From positions 2,790,001 to 2,854,000 of the forward strand of contig NZ_LT702999.1 in the NCBI RefSeq assembly GCF_900149685.1: a stretch of 64,000 bases of DNA. The letters are read 5' to 3'. This DNA is from Erythrobacter sp. Alg231-14 (GTDB lineage: Bacteria; Pseudomonadota; Alphaproteobacteria; Sphingomonadales; Sphingomonadaceae). The notes beneath the pieces are model-generated. The model was given only the letters and a program-made list of their open reading frames with translations. It was not told the DNA's origin and did not search any database. The position numbers were made by a program, and so were the translations under genes. This document shows, one piece after another, positions 9,200 through 18,894 of this stretch; within the stretch, counting starts at the first letter, position 1, and every line of letters starts with the position of its first letter.

Positions 9200-9999
9200 A
9201 AGGCGTTCCTTTGTGCGGCAAATCCGGCCAGAGCATCAGCATAGGCAGGCGCGCCGCGCCGGTCACCCTCCCCCGCAACAAGATTTTGTGTAGCCTTGGC
9301 AAGCATGGCGATGTTTCCGTCCGTCAACGTACCCAAGGGGTCGACATAAATGCCTATCGTGAAAAGGATTGCGCCTGTTTTTGGCAGTCGTCGCAATGTT
9401 TGACGTTCGGAGCGCACAAACAATGTATCGCCAGCGTTCGCCGACGTGACATGAGCAAAAGCGTCTAGAGGGGAGCGGGTTTCGAGCCATCGCCGCTCAC
9501 CCGTGGCGGCGATAAACCAATTGCACCGCCCATAAATCGCGCCGGGTTTGAGCGTTTCCATAAACCGATCCACGCCCGTCGCCAGCTGCGCCTCATACCC
9601 TGCAATCGGTGCATGGAGCGCGCGCAAGGGCAGGCCAATTTTGTCTTTTGGGTGCCAGTCAGAAGGCCATGCGACAGCAGCTCCGATCAGCCGATAGACC
9701 TCTTCATCGTCCCGCAGGGTCAGCAAACACATGTCTTCGTGCGACGCCGCCGCGGCCTCTGGCAAACCGCCTTCAACGCCGATCATTCCGGCCAATTCGC
9801 GTCCCGGCGCGTCAGCCTCTGGTGTAAGCTGCACGCCCTCTGACCAGTCGGAAAAACCCGCACGGCGTGCGGATAGGTCGGGAACAGGTTGTAGCCATTC
9901 GTCTTCGCTCAACCGGACAAGGCCCATGCGCAATTGTCCGCCGCCGCGCGCTTTCGGCAAAAGAGCATCGACGCAAAATCCAAGCGCGCTTTCGCTCAA
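9196..9999 (-). CDS. Heme-dependent oxidative N-demethylase-like protein (DUF3445)
   Basis: The sequence MGLVRLSEDEWLQP, the LRDDEEVYRLIGAAVAWPSDW region and FVRSERQTLRRLPKTGAILFTI are typical of the DUF3445/HODM family, whose studied member is a heme-containing oxidative N-demethylase acting on dimethylamine. I place the start at TTG 9999 (LSESALGF...), five bases after a GAGG and just past the stop of the esterase gene; this gives 267 residues. The open frame continues further upstream inside the esterase gene but without protein-like sequence. Its stop overlaps the LprI-like start by 4 bases. The substrate in this organism is unknown. Confidence 0.8.
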   Translation of the reverse strand: MSESALGFCVDALLPKARGGGQLRMGLVRLSEDEWLQPVPDLSARRAGFSDWSEGVQLTPEADAPGRELAGMIGVEGGLPEAAAASHEDMCLLTLRDDEEVYRLIGAAVAWPSDWHPKDKIGLPLRALHAPIAGYEAQLATGVDRFMETLKPGAIYGRCNWFIAATGERRWLETRSPLDAFAHVTSANAGDTLFVRSERQTLRRLPKTGAILFTIGIYVDPLGTLTDGNIAMLAKATQNLVAGEGDRRGAPAYADALAGFAAQRNAL

Positions 10000-10006
10000 T
10001 GCGCCC

Positions 10007-10840
10007 TCACCCCGCCTTTGGACCGCTTTGGTCACAGCGCAATTCGAAGCCAAATTCCTCCAACCAATCGGCTCGTGTTGGGAGCAGGAATTGCAGCGCC
10101 TCCGGCAAAAGGCCGTGCAACGAGGTGGCATGTTTCAAATCGCTGCGCCGGTCGGAAAAACACCATGGTTGATCGGTCGGCATTGCGCCGATGGCGCGCA
10201 TGACGCCGCTTTCAGTGGCGCCGCCTTCGTCAGCCAAAGAAATATAAAGCGCAGGTCGCACAGGGTCGCCGGCATCAAACCGGTTCGAAAGGCTTTCTTC
10301 GTCCCATTGAAGGCTGGGCGAAATCGCCGCATATCCTGCAAAAGCGGCGGGCGTTTCGATCCACGTTTCAACCACGAAATGTCCGGCCGCGCTTTCCCCC
10401 ACCAAATACGCCCCGTCCGTACGATACCGTTCGGCAATGCGCGGCATCACCGCGTTCACCAACCAGTTACGGAAAATCGCGCTGTCCCCGGCGGTCGGGT
10501 AACGACCCGCCTCTGCATCATTCCGTGTTGGCGGAAGCAGTTCGCGTTGCCGATCTTTCGTTTCGACCCCGACCCAAATCACCGACTGACTTCGGCCCCA
10601 TAGGCGGTTCCAACCGGCTATGCCTGCACCCATCATCAAATCCTGATCCAATGCCCCATCGAGCATATAAACAACCGGCCAAACGTGATCAGGATGGTCG
10701 TTATAGTCCGGCGGCAAAATGACATTCACCGCGCGGTCTTCGTCCAGAATATGGAACGTGGCGGTTTCACCGATGGTCAGCGGTGCAAAATCACCAACAG
10801 GTTGCAGCACCAACAGCGTCGCGGCGAAGGCGCTGATCAC
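10007..10840 (-). CDS. Alpha/beta-hydrolase, esterase D type (PF00756)
   Basis: 277 residues. A weak hydrophobic N-terminus ([14 protein letters not shown]) may be a signal peptide. The body has the esterase-D pattern: a [10 protein letters not shown] strand, VVYMLDG, and a nucleophile elbow GESAAGH in [12 protein letters not shown], with a likely C-terminal His in [10 protein letters not shown]. Relatives include ferric enterobactin esterase and S-formylglutathione hydrolase; the substrate is not readable. The start is GTG at 10840 and overlaps the bioB stop by 4 bases (GTGA). Confidence 0.8.
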   Translation of the reverse strand: MISAFAATLLVLQPVGDFAPLTIGETATFHILDEDRAVNVILPPDYNDHPDHVWPVVYMLDGALDQDLMMGAGIAGWNRLWGRSQSVIWVGVETKDRQRELLPPTRNDAEAGRYPTAGDSAIFRNWLVNAVMPRIAERYRTDGAYLVGESAAGHFVVETWIETPAAFAGYAAISPSLQWDEESLSNRFDAGDPVRPALYISLADEGGATESGVMRAIGAMPTDQPWCFSDRRSDLKHATSLHGLLPEALQFLLPTRADWLEEFGFELRCDQSGPKAG

Positions 10841-11874
10841 TCGGCGGGCTCGCTAACCGTGTTTTGTTGTGCAAGGGTGCCGTTCGCCATAGCACGCGCG
10901 GGTTCCTCCTGCTGCAGAGCGGTTAGGCCCAGTTTCGCAAACAGAGCCCCATCGCTGTCATCACCCGCATTGGGCGCGGTGAGCAATTTGTCGCCGGTAA
11001 AGATCGAGTTCGCACCCGCCAGGAAGCACAATGCCTGCGTCGCTTCGCTCATGCTTTCGCGGCCCGCAGAAAGCCGGACCATGCTCATCGGCATCGTGAT
11101 GCGCGCGACCGCGACCGTGCGAACAAATTCGATATCGTCGATCTTTGCCATCGGCGTGTCGGCGAGCATATCGCCCAAAACAGTGCCTTTTACCGGAACC
11201 AACGCGTTGACCGGCACGCTTTCGGGATGCGCCTCCAACGTGGCGAGCGTGTGGATGAAGCCCACCCGATCATCGCGTGTTTCGCCCATACCGACGATCC
11301 CGCCGCTGCACACATTGATGCCCGATTTGCGGACGTGATCCAACGTATCAAGGCGGCATTGAAAATCGCGTGTAGAAATCACCCGCTCATAATATTCTGG
11401 GCTGCTGTCGATGTTGTGGTTGTAATAGTCGAGGCCCGCTTCGGCGAGCATGTCGGCCTGATGCGGCTCCAACATGCCAAGCGTCATGCAGGTTTCCAGC
11501 CCCATGTCGCTAACGCCTTTAACGATCTCTACAATCGCGGGCATGTCGCGGTCTTTCGGATTGCGCCATGCTGCGCCCATGCAGAACCGCTGGCTTCCCG
11601 CATCCTTGGCCTGCGCCGCGCGTTGCAACACCGCCTGAACATCCATCAACTTGGTCGCTTCAACGCCGCTATCGGCTTTCACCGACTGAGAGCAATATCC
11701 GCAATCTTCGGGGCAACCGCCGGTCTTGATCGACAGCAGCGTGCACAGTTGGATTTGCTCCGGCGGATGGTTCTCGCGGTGGACGCTGGCCGCTTGAAAC
11801 AACAGCTCTGTGAAGGGCAGATTGAAAAGGGTCGCGATTTCATCGCGGGTCCAATCGTTGCGGATGGTGCTCAT
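10837..11874 (-). CDS. bioB: Biotin synthase
   Basis: Radical SAM enzyme that inserts sulfur into dethiobiotin. With the start at ATG 11874 it has 345 residues, the usual size. The SAM-cluster cysteines C54, C58 and C61 sit in [10 protein letters not shown], and downstream blocks [18 protein letters not shown] and [15 protein letters not shown] are all present. The start overlaps the transporter stop by 4 bases (ATGA), and the stop overlaps the esterase start. No other bio gene is in the window. The biotin-dependent carboxylase subunits pccA and pccB flank this operon. Confidence 0.96.
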   Translation of the reverse strand: MSTIRNDWTRDEIATLFNLPFTELLFQAASVHRENHPPEQIQLCTLLSIKTGGCPEDCGYCSQSVKADSGVEATKLMDVQAVLQRAAQAKDAGSQRFCMGAAWRNPKDRDMPAIVEIVKGVSDMGLETCMTLGMLEPHQADMLAEAGLDYYNHNIDSSPEYYERVISTRDFQCRLDTLDHVRKSGINVCSGGIVGMGETRDDRVGFIHTLATLEAHPESVPVNALVPVKGTVLGDMLADTPMAKIDDIEFVRTVAVARITMPMSMVRLSAGRESMSEATQALCFLAGANSIFTGDKLLTAPNAGDDSDGALFAKLGLTALQQEEPARAMANGTLAQQNTVSEPAE

Positions 11875-12332
11875 GTCGTCTTCCTTGCCAGATACACGCC
11901 TGCTGCCATCAACATGATGCCAGCGATACGGCGCACCGTGATTTCTGTTTTGATCGCGCCCCATAGGCCATAGTGATCAATCGCCGCTGCGGCCACCAAT
12001 TGGCCAAGCAACACGAAGAATACCGCGTTACCGATCCCCATCTTTGGCCCTGCCCATGTGATCGAGAGGATATAGAACAGGAAAAATGCCCCGCCCAAAT
12101 AGAGGATGGGCCTGTCTAACGTGAAGCTTTGCGCGGCAGGGACATTACCTGTAAAAAGCATCAAATTGCCGGCAATCACTGCGGCAACCCCAAGCAAGAT
12201 CAGGCAAGCGGCAATCGGGCTGCCCAGTTGGGCGCCCAACCCGCCGTTTAATGTGGCCATAATGGGGATGCCGATGCCCGATAAAAACATCAGCAGAGCG
12301 AGCGCGGCGAATGTGTCAGTGGAAAGGTTCAT
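11871..12332 (-). CDS. DMT-type small membrane transporter (DUF606)
   Basis: With the start at ATG 12332 (GGGG four bases upstream) the protein has 153 residues and five hydrophobic segments. It matches the half-size DMT family DUF606/YdcZ (PF04657): [20 protein letters not shown] near the start, [19 protein letters not shown], and [19 protein letters not shown] longer form from 12383 is possible but adds a non-hydrophobic extension. It is the first gene of the bioB operon. A role in export or import of a biotin-related molecule is only a guess from position. Confidence 0.8.
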   Translation of the reverse strand: MNLSTDTFAALALLMFLSGIGIPIMATLNGGLGAQLGSPIAACLILLGVAAVIAGNLMLFTGNVPAAQSFTLDRPILYLGGAFFLFYILSITWAGPKMGIGNAVFFVLLGQLVAAAAIDHYGLWGAIKTEITVRRIAGIMLMAAGVYLARKTT

Positions 12333-12449
12333 TTGACCCCGCAACGCAAAATTGTTTTTCCGCAGCTCACTGGAAATGCACACGAGAAAGATGCATCATG
12401 CCGACCGAAATGGCAGCAACAGCGATCAATGGTGCCGCGCGATAGAAAC

Positions 12450-12478
12450 CCTATAATTGTCCGCTGTACGCAAGCAAG
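12450..12478 (-). promoter_or_regulatory. Candidate promoter of the bioB operon
   Basis: On the minus strand CTTGCT at 12478-12473 and TATAGG at 12455-12450 are separated by exactly 17 bases, close to the alphaproteobacterial CTTGAC/CTATAT pattern. It lies about 120 bases before the transporter start and after the stop of no other minus-strand gene. Confidence 0.5.
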
Positions 12479-12524
12479 AGTGGAACTCCGATTATCGAAG
12501 CAAACCGGCTGTGTGCCTTCCACA

Positions 12525-14774
12525 CTACTCGGCTGCCTCATCAAGCCCTTCACCAAGCGGCGGCATATTGTGCCCCAACAGCGTCAGAATATCCGCCGCG
12601 CATTCGACCACGTTTGATCCGGGACCGTAAATCCCCTGTACGCCTGCTTCGCGCAGGAAGTCGTAATCTTGCGGAGGGATAACGCCGCCCGCAGTAACTT
12701 TGATGTCGCCGCGACCCGCTTCTTTTAGTAAGCGGATGAGTTCTGGGATCAACGTTTTGTGGCCCGCGGCGAGGCTAGATGCGCCGACCACATCCACGTC
12801 CTTGCGCAGCGCCATATCTCGCGTTTCTTCGGGTGTTTGGAACAAGGGGCCTGAGACAACTTCAAAACCCATATCGGCAAAGGCCGATGCGATTACATTG
12901 GCTCCGCGATCGTGACCGTCTTGGCCCATTTTGGCGACCATTATCCGCGGCTTTCGGCCCAACCGCCGTTCCACCGCGTCCACACCGCCGGTAACCTGGG
13001 CCCAACGTTGGTCGAATTCATAGGCAGTTTTGTAAACCCCGCTCACCGGTTTTGGTGTTGCGTCGTGACGGCCAAATGTCTGTTCCATCGCCGCCGAAAT
13101 TTCGCCCAATGTCGCATCGTGGCGCGCGGCCTCCACCGCTTTGCCCAACAGATTGACGTCGGCCATCTTTTCAAGTTCGGCGATTTTTGATGGAGGCAAT
13201 GGAATGCCGTTTTCATCTCGACCGCTTGCGACGGCTTCGCGGTGGGTCGCCGGGTTCGCAGCCGCCGCCTCAGCCAATGCCTGCAACGCCGCCTGACATG
13301 CGGCTTCATCGCGACCTTCGCGCACTTTGGCGATGCGTTCGATCTGACTTTTGCGCACGGCGGCGTTGTCGATGTCGAGCGTGTCGATCTGCTCTTCCTT
13401 GGCGAGCTGATATTTGTTCACGCCGACGATAACAGTTTCGCCTTTGTCGATACCGGTTTGTTTCTCCGCCGCCGCGCGCTCAATCGCGGCCTTGGGCGCG
13501 CCGGTCGCAACGTATGCGGTCATGCCGCCAGCTGCATCGACTTCTGCAATCAGTTTTTCCGCCTCTTCAACCAGTGTCGCGGTCAACGCTTCAATATAGT
13601 GCGATCCACCTAAGGGATCGACGACATTGGTGATGCCGCTTTCCTCTTGCAGGACCAATTGCGTGTTCCGGGCGATGCGAGCGGAGAAGTCCGTCGGCAG
13701 CGCGATGGCTTCATCCAATGCGTTGGTGTGCAGCGATTGGGTTCCGCCCAATGTTGCGGCCATAGCCTCAATCGTGGTGCGCATCACGTTGTTGTATGGA
13801 TCTTGTTCCTGCAACGACACGCCGCTGGTCTGACAGTGTGTGCGCAGCATTTTGGACCGGTCTGATTTCGCGCCCAAACCGTCCATCACATTATACCACA
13901 ACGTGCGCGCGGCGCGCAGCTTGGCGATCTCCATGAAGAAGTTCATGCCGATCCCGAAAAAGAATGAAAGTCGGCCAGCAAACGCATCAATATCAAGGCC
14001 TGTCGCCATCGCTTTTTCGGCGTATTCCTTGCCATCCGCGATGGTAAAGGCGAGCTCTTGAACCGCTGTCGCCCCGGCTTCGTGCATGTGATAGCCGCTG
14101 ATGGAAATGCTGTTGAATTTCGGCATGTTGGCCGATGTGTATGCGATGATATCCGAAACAATCCGCATGCTGGGTTCGGGCGGATAGATGTAAGTGTTCC
14201 GAACCATGAACTCTTTTAAGATGTCGTTCTGGATCGTGCCCGAAAGCTTCTCCGCGCTCACACCCTGACGTTCGCCTGCGACGATATAGAATGCGAGGAT
14301 AGGAATAACCGCGCCGTTCATCGTCATAGAAACCGACATCGTGTCGAGCGGAATTTGATCGAACAGGATCTGCATATCAGCGACCGTGTCGATCGCCACG
14401 CCGGCTTTACCAACATCGCCGGTGACGCGTTCGTGATCGCTATCATAACCCCGGTGCGTCGCGAGATCGAAGGCTACCGATAGCCCCTTTTGCCCCGCAG
14501 CCAGATTGCGGCGATAAAATGCGTTGGATTCTTCCGCCGTGGAGAAACCCGCATATTGCCGGATCGTCCATGGCCGCCCCGCATACATTGACGCTTTTAC
14601 GCCGCGGGTGAACGGCGCAAATCCGGGTAGCCCGGCATCAAAATCCGCGTGGTCGTCCTTGGTATAAAGCGGCTTGATCGCGAAACCTTCTGGTGTTTCC
14701 CAGGTAAGGTCGCGCCCCTTGCTCTCTTTATCGGCTAGGGCTTTCCAATCGGCGGGGGTCGGTTTTTCAGTCAT
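12525..14774 (-). CDS. scpA: Methylmalonyl-CoA mutase, single-chain, B12-dependent
   Basis: Isomerises methylmalonyl-CoA to succinyl-CoA. 749 residues from ATG 14774 (an upstream frame start at 14792 is less likely). The N-terminal CoA-binding TIM barrel contains [20 protein letters not shown]. The C-terminal cobalamin domain has the DxHxxG signature in [10 protein letters not shown] (H621) and [12 protein letters not shown]. The whole protein is in one chain, as in the ScpA/MutB type, with no separate small subunit. The mce gene lies about 70 bases upstream on the same strand. Needs adenosylcobalamin; no cob or meaB gene is in view. Confidence 0.96.
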   Translation of the reverse strand: MTEKPTPADWKALADKESKGRDLTWETPEGFAIKPLYTKDDHADFDAGLPGFAPFTRGVKASMYAGRPWTIRQYAGFSTAEESNAFYRRNLAAGQKGLSVAFDLATHRGYDSDHERVTGDVGKAGVAIDTVADMQILFDQIPLDTMSVSMTMNGAVIPILAFYIVAGERQGVSAEKLSGTIQNDILKEFMVRNTYIYPPEPSMRIVSDIIAYTSANMPKFNSISISGYHMHEAGATAVQELAFTIADGKEYAEKAMATGLDIDAFAGRLSFFFGIGMNFFMEIAKLRAARTLWYNVMDGLGAKSDRSKMLRTHCQTSGVSLQEQDPYNNVMRTTIEAMAATLGGTQSLHTNALDEAIALPTDFSARIARNTQLVLQEESGITNVVDPLGGSHYIEALTATLVEEAEKLIAEVDAAGGMTAYVATGAPKAAIERAAAEKQTGIDKGETVIVGVNKYQLAKEEQIDTLDIDNAAVRKSQIERIAKVREGRDEAACQAALQALAEAAAANPATHREAVASGRDENGIPLPPSKIAELEKMADVNLLGKAVEAARHDATLGEISAAMEQTFGRHDATPKPVSGVYKTAYEFDQRWAQVTGGVDAVERRLGRKPRIMVAKMGQDGHDRGANVIASAFADMGFEVVSGPLFQTPEETRDMALRKDVDVVGASSLAAGHKTLIPELIRLLKEAGRGDIKVTAGGVIPPQDYDFLREAGVQGIYGPGSNVVECAADILTLLGHNMPPLGEGLDEAAE

Positions 14775-14843
14775 GCACGCCTCTAAGCACAATCGCTGGG
14801 TGAACGAAACCTAGCAAGCTTGATGGGATGCGCGACGCCGCGT

Positions 14844-15278
14844 TCAATGATCCTTTGGCGTTTCCATAATTTCCGTCAGCATGCCCTGCATGTCTTTGGG
14901 ATGAAGGAAAAAGATCGGCGTGCCATGCGCACCAATGCGCGTTGGGCCAAGGATGCGTTTGCCCAACGCATCAAAGTCGGCGCGCGCGGCTTCGATATCG
15001 GGCACTTCGAAACAGACATGGTGCTGGCCGCCGGCCGGATTCTTCGCGAGGAATCCGTTGATCGGCGAGCTTTCATCATAGGGTTCGATCAACTCAATCT
15101 GAGTGCCGTTCAAACCGGTGTCAGTGGGCGTGTCGACAAAACACACCTTTACCCCTTGTTCGGGCAGATCAAACGGTTCGGTGATGGCCGTCGCGCCCAT
15201 CACATCGCGATAATGCACTATGGAATCCGCGATCGAAGGCGTCGCAACGCCAATATGGTTTAACCGGCCAAGTTTCAT
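14844..15278 (-). CDS. mce: Methylmalonyl-CoA epimerase
   Basis: Interconverts the (S) and (R) forms of methylmalonyl-CoA between PccB and the mutase. 144 residues from ATG 15278. Two VOC modules: LNHIGVATPSI at the start supplies the first metal His, GGQHHVCFEV the second, and the C-terminal GMLTEIME the glutamate. The length is normal. It sits between the pccB side and the mutase on the same strand, 16 bases after the small membrane protein gene. Confidence 0.95.
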   Translation of the reverse strand: MKLGRLNHIGVATPSIADSIVHYRDVMGATAITEPFDLPEQGVKVCFVDTPTDTGLNGTQIELIEPYDESSPINGFLAKNPAGGQHHVCFEVPDIEAARADFDALGKRILGPTRIGAHGTPIFFLHPKDMQGMLTEIMETPKDH

Positions 15279-15294
15279 CGCACATCTTCCCAAT

Positions 15295-15537
15295 TCAAAA
15301 GATTAGACCCAACAACGCAACCAAGGCGCAAACGGCGCCGATCGTGCAAAATATTCCGATGTCGAGCCAAGAGTGAAACACCACCTCTTTCGTCTCGCCA
15401 TCGATGTGCCAATTTTCGGGATTTCGCCACGCGCCTACGACCATAAACGCGCAATACAGCGTCATCAAAAGCATGGCCCCGGTGAAGATCGCAACGAACA
15501 TCGCGGGCAATGTGAGCGCAGATTTCTGCGTTGGCAA
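15295..15537 (-). CDS. Small two-helix membrane protein, unknown
   Basis: 80 residues, TTG start at 15537 preceded by GAGG at six bases. Two transmembrane helices at about 11-36 (LPAMFVAIFTGAMLLMTLY) and 60-80 (IGIFCTIGAVCALVALLG) flank a short hydrophilic loop with WRNPENWHIDGETKE. No known family. It lies between pccB and mce in the same direction with short gaps, so it is probably part of the propionate operon. A link to the carboxylase or mutase is positional only. Confidence 0.75.
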   Translation of the reverse strand: MPTQKSALTLPAMFVAIFTGAMLLMTLYCAFMVVGAWRNPENWHIDGETKEVVFHSWLDIGIFCTIGAVCALVALLGLIF

Positions 15538-15577
15538 TAGGGTCCTCTCCTACCACCGCGCATAACCTCCGCTAGGA

Positions 15578-17110
15578 TCAGAGCGGAATGTTATCGTGTT
15601 TCTTCCACGGGTTCTCCAACACTTTGGTCCGCAATTTCCGAAGCCCAAGGGCAATGCGGCGGCGCGTGGAATGCGGGTGGATCACCTCATCGATATATCC
15701 GCGCGATGCGGCCACAAATGGGTTGGCAAAGCGGTCTTCGTATTCTTTGGTTTTTTCCGCGATCTTTTCCGCATCGCCGCGATCCTTGCGGAAGATGATC
15801 TCCACCGCACCTTTCGCGCCCATCACCGCGATTTCCGCTGTGGGCCATGCATAATTGAGATCACCGCGAAGGTGTTTTGACGCCATCACATCGTATGCGC
15901 CGCCGTATGCTTTGCGGGTGATGATGGTGATTTTGGGCACGGTTGCCTCAGCATAGGCGAACAGCAATTTCGCGCCATGTTTGATGATGCCGCCCAATTC
16001 CTGAGACGTACCGGGCAGGAAGCCGGGAACATCGACCAAGGTGACAATCGGAATTTCGAACGCATCGCAGAACCGCACAAACCGGGCGGCCTTTTTGGAT
16101 GAATTGATGTCGAGCACACCGGCCAGAACCATCGGCTGGTTCGCGACAACACCCACGGTGCGCCCTTCGACCCGGCCAAAACCACAGATGATGTTCGCGG
16201 CGTGACCCGGCTGAATCTCAAAGAAATCGCCGTCATCCAGTACCTTCGAAATCACCTCATGCATATCATAAGGCTGGTTCGCATTGTCCGGGATCAACGT
16301 GTCGAGCGACACTTCTTCGCGGTCCCACGGATCATTTGTGGGGACCACAGGAGGATCTTCGCGATTGGACAGGGGCAGGTAGTCATAGAACCGGCGGGTT
16401 GCCAACAAAGTCTCTATATCGTTTTCAAACGCGATATCGGCCACGCTAGTCTTGGTGGAATGGGTGATCGCGCCGCCCAATTCTTCCTGTGTCACTTCTT
16501 CGTTGGTGACCGTTTTCACCACTTCGGGGCCGGTGACGAACATGTAAGAGCTGTCTTTCACCATAAAGATGAAATCGGTCATCGCTGGGGAATACACCGC
16601 CCCGCCCGCGCACGGTCCCATGATCAAACTGATTTGCGGCACGACGCCGCTGGCCAAGGCATTGCGTTGGAACACTTCGGCGTATCCGCCAAGACTGGCG
16701 ACGCCTTCTTGAATCCGCGCACCGCCGGAATCGTTGAGGCCGATTACCGGCGCACCAACTTTCATGGCGGTGTCCATCACTTTACAGATTTTTTCCGCAT
16801 GCCGTTTGGACAACGATCCACCAAAGACGGTGAAATCTTGCGAAAAGACATAGACCAACCGGCCGTTGATCGTGCCCGAGCCGGTTACAACACCATCGCC
16901 GGGAATCTTTTGCTCTTCCATGCCGAAATCGACGCAGTCGTGTTCGACATAGGTGTCGACCTCTTCAAAGCTGCCTTCGTCCAACAACACGTCGAGCCGT
17001 TCGCGGGCGGTCAGTTTGCCTTTGGAATGTTGAGCATCGATCCGCTTTTGCCCACCACCCATTTTGGCGGCTTCGCGACGGCGTTCCATTTCAGCAATAT
17101 TGGCAGACAT
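15578..17110 (-). CDS. pccB: Propionyl-CoA carboxylase beta (carboxyltransferase) subunit
   Basis: Transfers CO2 from biotin on PccA to propionyl-CoA. 510 residues with both crotonase-fold halves: [20 protein letters not shown] near the start, [33 protein letters not shown] in the first half, and [18 protein letters not shown] in the second. The length and ending (KKHDNIPL) are those of PccB rather than AccD. First gene of pccB-small membrane protein-mce-mutase on the minus strand. The 97-base gap to the XRE gene probably holds its promoter. Confidence 0.96.
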   Translation of the reverse strand: MSANIAEMERRREAAKMGGGQKRIDAQHSKGKLTARERLDVLLDEGSFEEVDTYVEHDCVDFGMEEQKIPGDGVVTGSGTINGRLVYVFSQDFTVFGGSLSKRHAEKICKVMDTAMKVGAPVIGLNDSGGARIQEGVASLGGYAEVFQRNALASGVVPQISLIMGPCAGGAVYSPAMTDFIFMVKDSSYMFVTGPEVVKTVTNEEVTQEELGGAITHSTKTSVADIAFENDIETLLATRRFYDYLPLSNREDPPVVPTNDPWDREEVSLDTLIPDNANQPYDMHEVISKVLDDGDFFEIQPGHAANIICGFGRVEGRTVGVVANQPMVLAGVLDINSSKKAARFVRFCDAFEIPIVTLVDVPGFLPGTSQELGGIIKHGAKLLFAYAEATVPKITIITRKAYGGAYDVMASKHLRGDLNYAWPTAEIAVMGAKGAVEIIFRKDRGDAEKIAEKTKEYEDRFANPFVAASRGYIDEVIHPHSTRRRIALGLRKLRTKVLENPWKKHDNIPL

Positions 17111-17207
17111 TCAATCAGGCCCTTTGGCATTGTTGCACACGTGACAAGTCCGTTGCCGGACCCTAGCCGCAGGGTCAACGTATCAAAAACGCTATTGTCG
17201 CGGTGTT

Positions 17208-17447
17208 TTAATCCGCATCCGCCGCATGGGGCGTTGCCTCGTCGCTGGGTCGATATTCCAAAATGTCGCCCGGCTGACAGTCCAATTCGTGACACAAAGC
17301 CTCCAAAGTTCGATACCGAACGCCTTGCACTTTGCCTGTTTTCAACAGCGACAAATTGGTGTTGGAAATGCCAATCCGCTCGGCCAGTTCTTTCAAACTG
17401 ATCTTTCGTTTGGCCATCATCACGTCAAGATTTGTGACTATCGGCAT
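17208..17447 (-). CDS. XRE-family transcriptional regulator (YozG-like)
   Basis: A 79-residue Cro/C1 helix-turn-helix protein. The HTH covers residues 14-36 (ISLKELAERIGISNTNLSLL), followed by the family's YRTLEALCHELDCQPGDIL. No sensor domain. Its start shares one base with the DUF2975 stop (TAATG). This two-gene arrangement is common: a small XRE repressor with a DUF2975 membrane partner. Autoregulation is likely given the inverted repeats ahead of the pair. Confidence 0.9.
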   Translation of the reverse strand: MPIVTNLDVMMAKRKISLKELAERIGISNTNLSLLKTGKVQGVRYRTLEALCHELDCQPGDILEYRPSDEATPHAADAD

Positions 17448-18073
17448 TACACCACACTTTCGCTATCATTGCGGTACGCGGTTCCCGTTTTGAACGCCTC
17501 AGAAAACAGCAGCGCCAAACCGCCCAATGCGAACGTAATGATGGGCGGATCATAATGCAGCCAAATATTCGTCGCCCCCTGCACATCCCACGACAATGAT
17601 GGGTGCAAGACAGTCCCATCGACAGGCGTCACAGCGGCAAGGATAGCGGGTTGGAGAACCAGCGCCTGCACCACGGATAACGCGCACACTGTAAGCAGGA
17701 TGTGTCCAATTTTCCTAAGCGCTTGTGCGTTTTCGGCGTTGATCAATTCGCCTTGCGCAAAACCGGTTAGAACAGAACGAAGCACCATCAGTGCAGCGAT
17801 AAAAAGCGCAATTGTCGCGAAGGAAAAGCCCAGATCGATCGCGTGCCAAAGCGGCTGATCCGAAATTTGCAGAGTGCCGTCCGTGAAATTGACCATCGCG
17901 CTATCACTCATCGCCATTTCAAGGCCATAGGCTCCCGCCTGAACCGGCCATTGCAGCACGCCAAAATCCCCATTCAACGCGGATGCCGTCGCCCGGCCGA
18001 TCAAAAGGAAAGCGGCGATAAAGAACAAGGCGATCACCGCCTCAAGCACAAATCGGATGAATTTTGCAGACAT
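17447..18073 (-). CDS. DUF2975 membrane protein
   Basis: 208 residues from ATG 18073. A GGGAG lies six bases ahead of this ATG and three bases ahead of ATG 18076; the frame is open back to ATG 18124. Four hydrophobic helices: about 5-30, a second near 75-100 after an extracytoplasmic stretch, then 120-145 and 170-190. The RSVLTGFAQGELINAENAQALRKIGHI segment is the diagnostic DUF2975 loop. Function is not established for the family; it is regularly paired with a YozG-like XRE regulator, as here. Confidence 0.88.
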   Translation of the reverse strand: MSAKFIRFVLEAVIALFFIAAFLLIGRATASALNGDFGVLQWPVQAGAYGLEMAMSDSAMVNFTDGTLQISDQPLWHAIDLGFSFATIALFIAALMVLRSVLTGFAQGELINAENAQALRKIGHILLTVCALSVVQALVLQPAILAAVTPVDGTVLHPSLSWDVQGATNIWLHYDPPIITFALGGLALLFSEAFKTGTAYRNDSESVV

Positions 18074-18079
18074 CATAAA

Positions 18080-18101
18080 CTCCCAGACCTCAATCTGGGA
18101 G
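18080..18101 (-). promoter_or_regulatory. Hairpin covering the DUF2975 ribosome binding site
   Basis: On the minus strand CTCCCAGA (18101-18094), loop TTGAGG, then TCTGGGAG (18087-18080) form a perfect 8-bp stem. The GGGAG ribosome binding site is inside the 3' arm, and the start codons follow three and six bases later. As RNA this would block initiation unless melted. It also falls inside the longer possible frame from ATG 18124. Confidence 0.65.
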
Positions 18102-18121
18102 CGTTGATAGCGTCGAAATTT

Positions 18122-18155
18122 CATAAAACAACATGTATTTTATGTTTTACATAAA
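18122..18155. promoter_or_regulatory. Nested inverted repeats, candidate operator of the DUF2975-XRE pair
   Basis: Two overlapping inverted repeats in an AT-rich stretch: CATAAAA-N9-TTTTATG (18122-18144) and TTTATGT-TTT-ACATAAA (18139-18155). They lie 50-80 bases upstream of the DUF2975 start, where the promoter must be, and the small XRE protein encoded just downstream is the obvious candidate ligand (inference). Confidence 0.5.
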
Positions 18156-18169
18156 TTTCTTACTGCATA

Positions 18170-18892
18170 TCAAAATTTCAACGTCACACTACGAGCCAAA
18201 GAAGGCGATAGGGATTCCGCCCATCTCAACGCCTTCGTCATACCGATATTCGCTTCATTCCGATCTTTCTCAAGCGCTTCGACAATCTGCCGTGCGCATT
18301 CTTCGGCGGGCATTTTCTTCATCGGATTGCCGTCGTTCATTTGCGTATCAACAACGGGAGGCAATGCCTCAATCACGCGCACCGCCGTCTCTTTTAGCTG
18401 TTCCCGCAAGGACAGGGTGTAAAAGCGCAATCCCGATTTGGTCGCACAATAGACCGGCTGACGCGCGGCGGGAGAAATCGCCAAACCGCTGGTCACGTTT
18501 ACGATGGCGGAGGATGGGCGCGACTTTAGCGCATCGATCAAACCAGCAATTAGACGGATTGGGGCGTTCAAATTGGCATAGATCGCAACATCGGCCGCGT
18601 CCGCATCCACTGCACCTTTACGAAAATCGTGATCGACCAATTGTCCAGCATTGTTCAACAAGACATCCAAGGGACGATCGCCCCATTGCGCGATAAGGGC
18701 ATCAACCCCGGCCGCGTTGGATAGGTCCGCGGCCATTGTTTCAAACCCCGCCGCTTCCATCGCGGCGATCCGTTCGGGATTGCGCCCGGTCACAACAACG
18801 TGAGCGCCCTTATCCTTTAATTGCAGCGCAATCTCGCGGCCAATGCCGTTGGTCCCACCGGTCAGTAAGACACTCTTTTCATTCAGATTCAT
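18170..18892 (-). CDS. Short-chain dehydrogenase/reductase (DltE-like)
   Basis: 240-residue classical SDR. NAD(P)-binding TGGTNGIGRE at 11-20, NNAG at 82-85, then catalytic VTSG and YCATK (Tyr/Lys). Position 37 in the VTGRNPERIA loop suggests NADP. The closest pattern I know is the DltE-like group of single-domain oxidoreductases; the substrate is unknown. It starts two bases after the stop of the epimerase-like gene, so both are cotranscribed, probably as an oxidoreductase pair. Confidence 0.87.
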   Translation of the reverse strand: MNLNEKSVLLTGGTNGIGREIALQLKDKGAHVVVTGRNPERIAAMEAAGFETMAADLSNAAGVDALIAQWGDRPLDVLLNNAGQLVDHDFRKGAVDADAADVAIYANLNAPIRLIAGLIDALKSRPSSAIVNVTSGLAISPAARQPVYCATKSGLRFYTLSLREQLKETAVRVIEALPPVVDTQMNDGNPMKKMPAEECARQIVEALEKDRNEANIGMTKALRWAESLSPSLARSVTLKF

Positions 18893-18894
18893 GA

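Noticed and set aside
9731-10603. A 290-codon frame on the plus strand opposite the demethylase and esterase genes
   Set aside because: Arg/Pro/Ser-rich shadow of two well-supported genes on the minus strand.
16202-17401. A 399-codon open frame on the plus strand opposite pccB
   Set aside because: Complete overlap with the clear PccB coding frame; the residues are His/Phe/Arg-rich, as expected from the complement of high-GC coding DNA.
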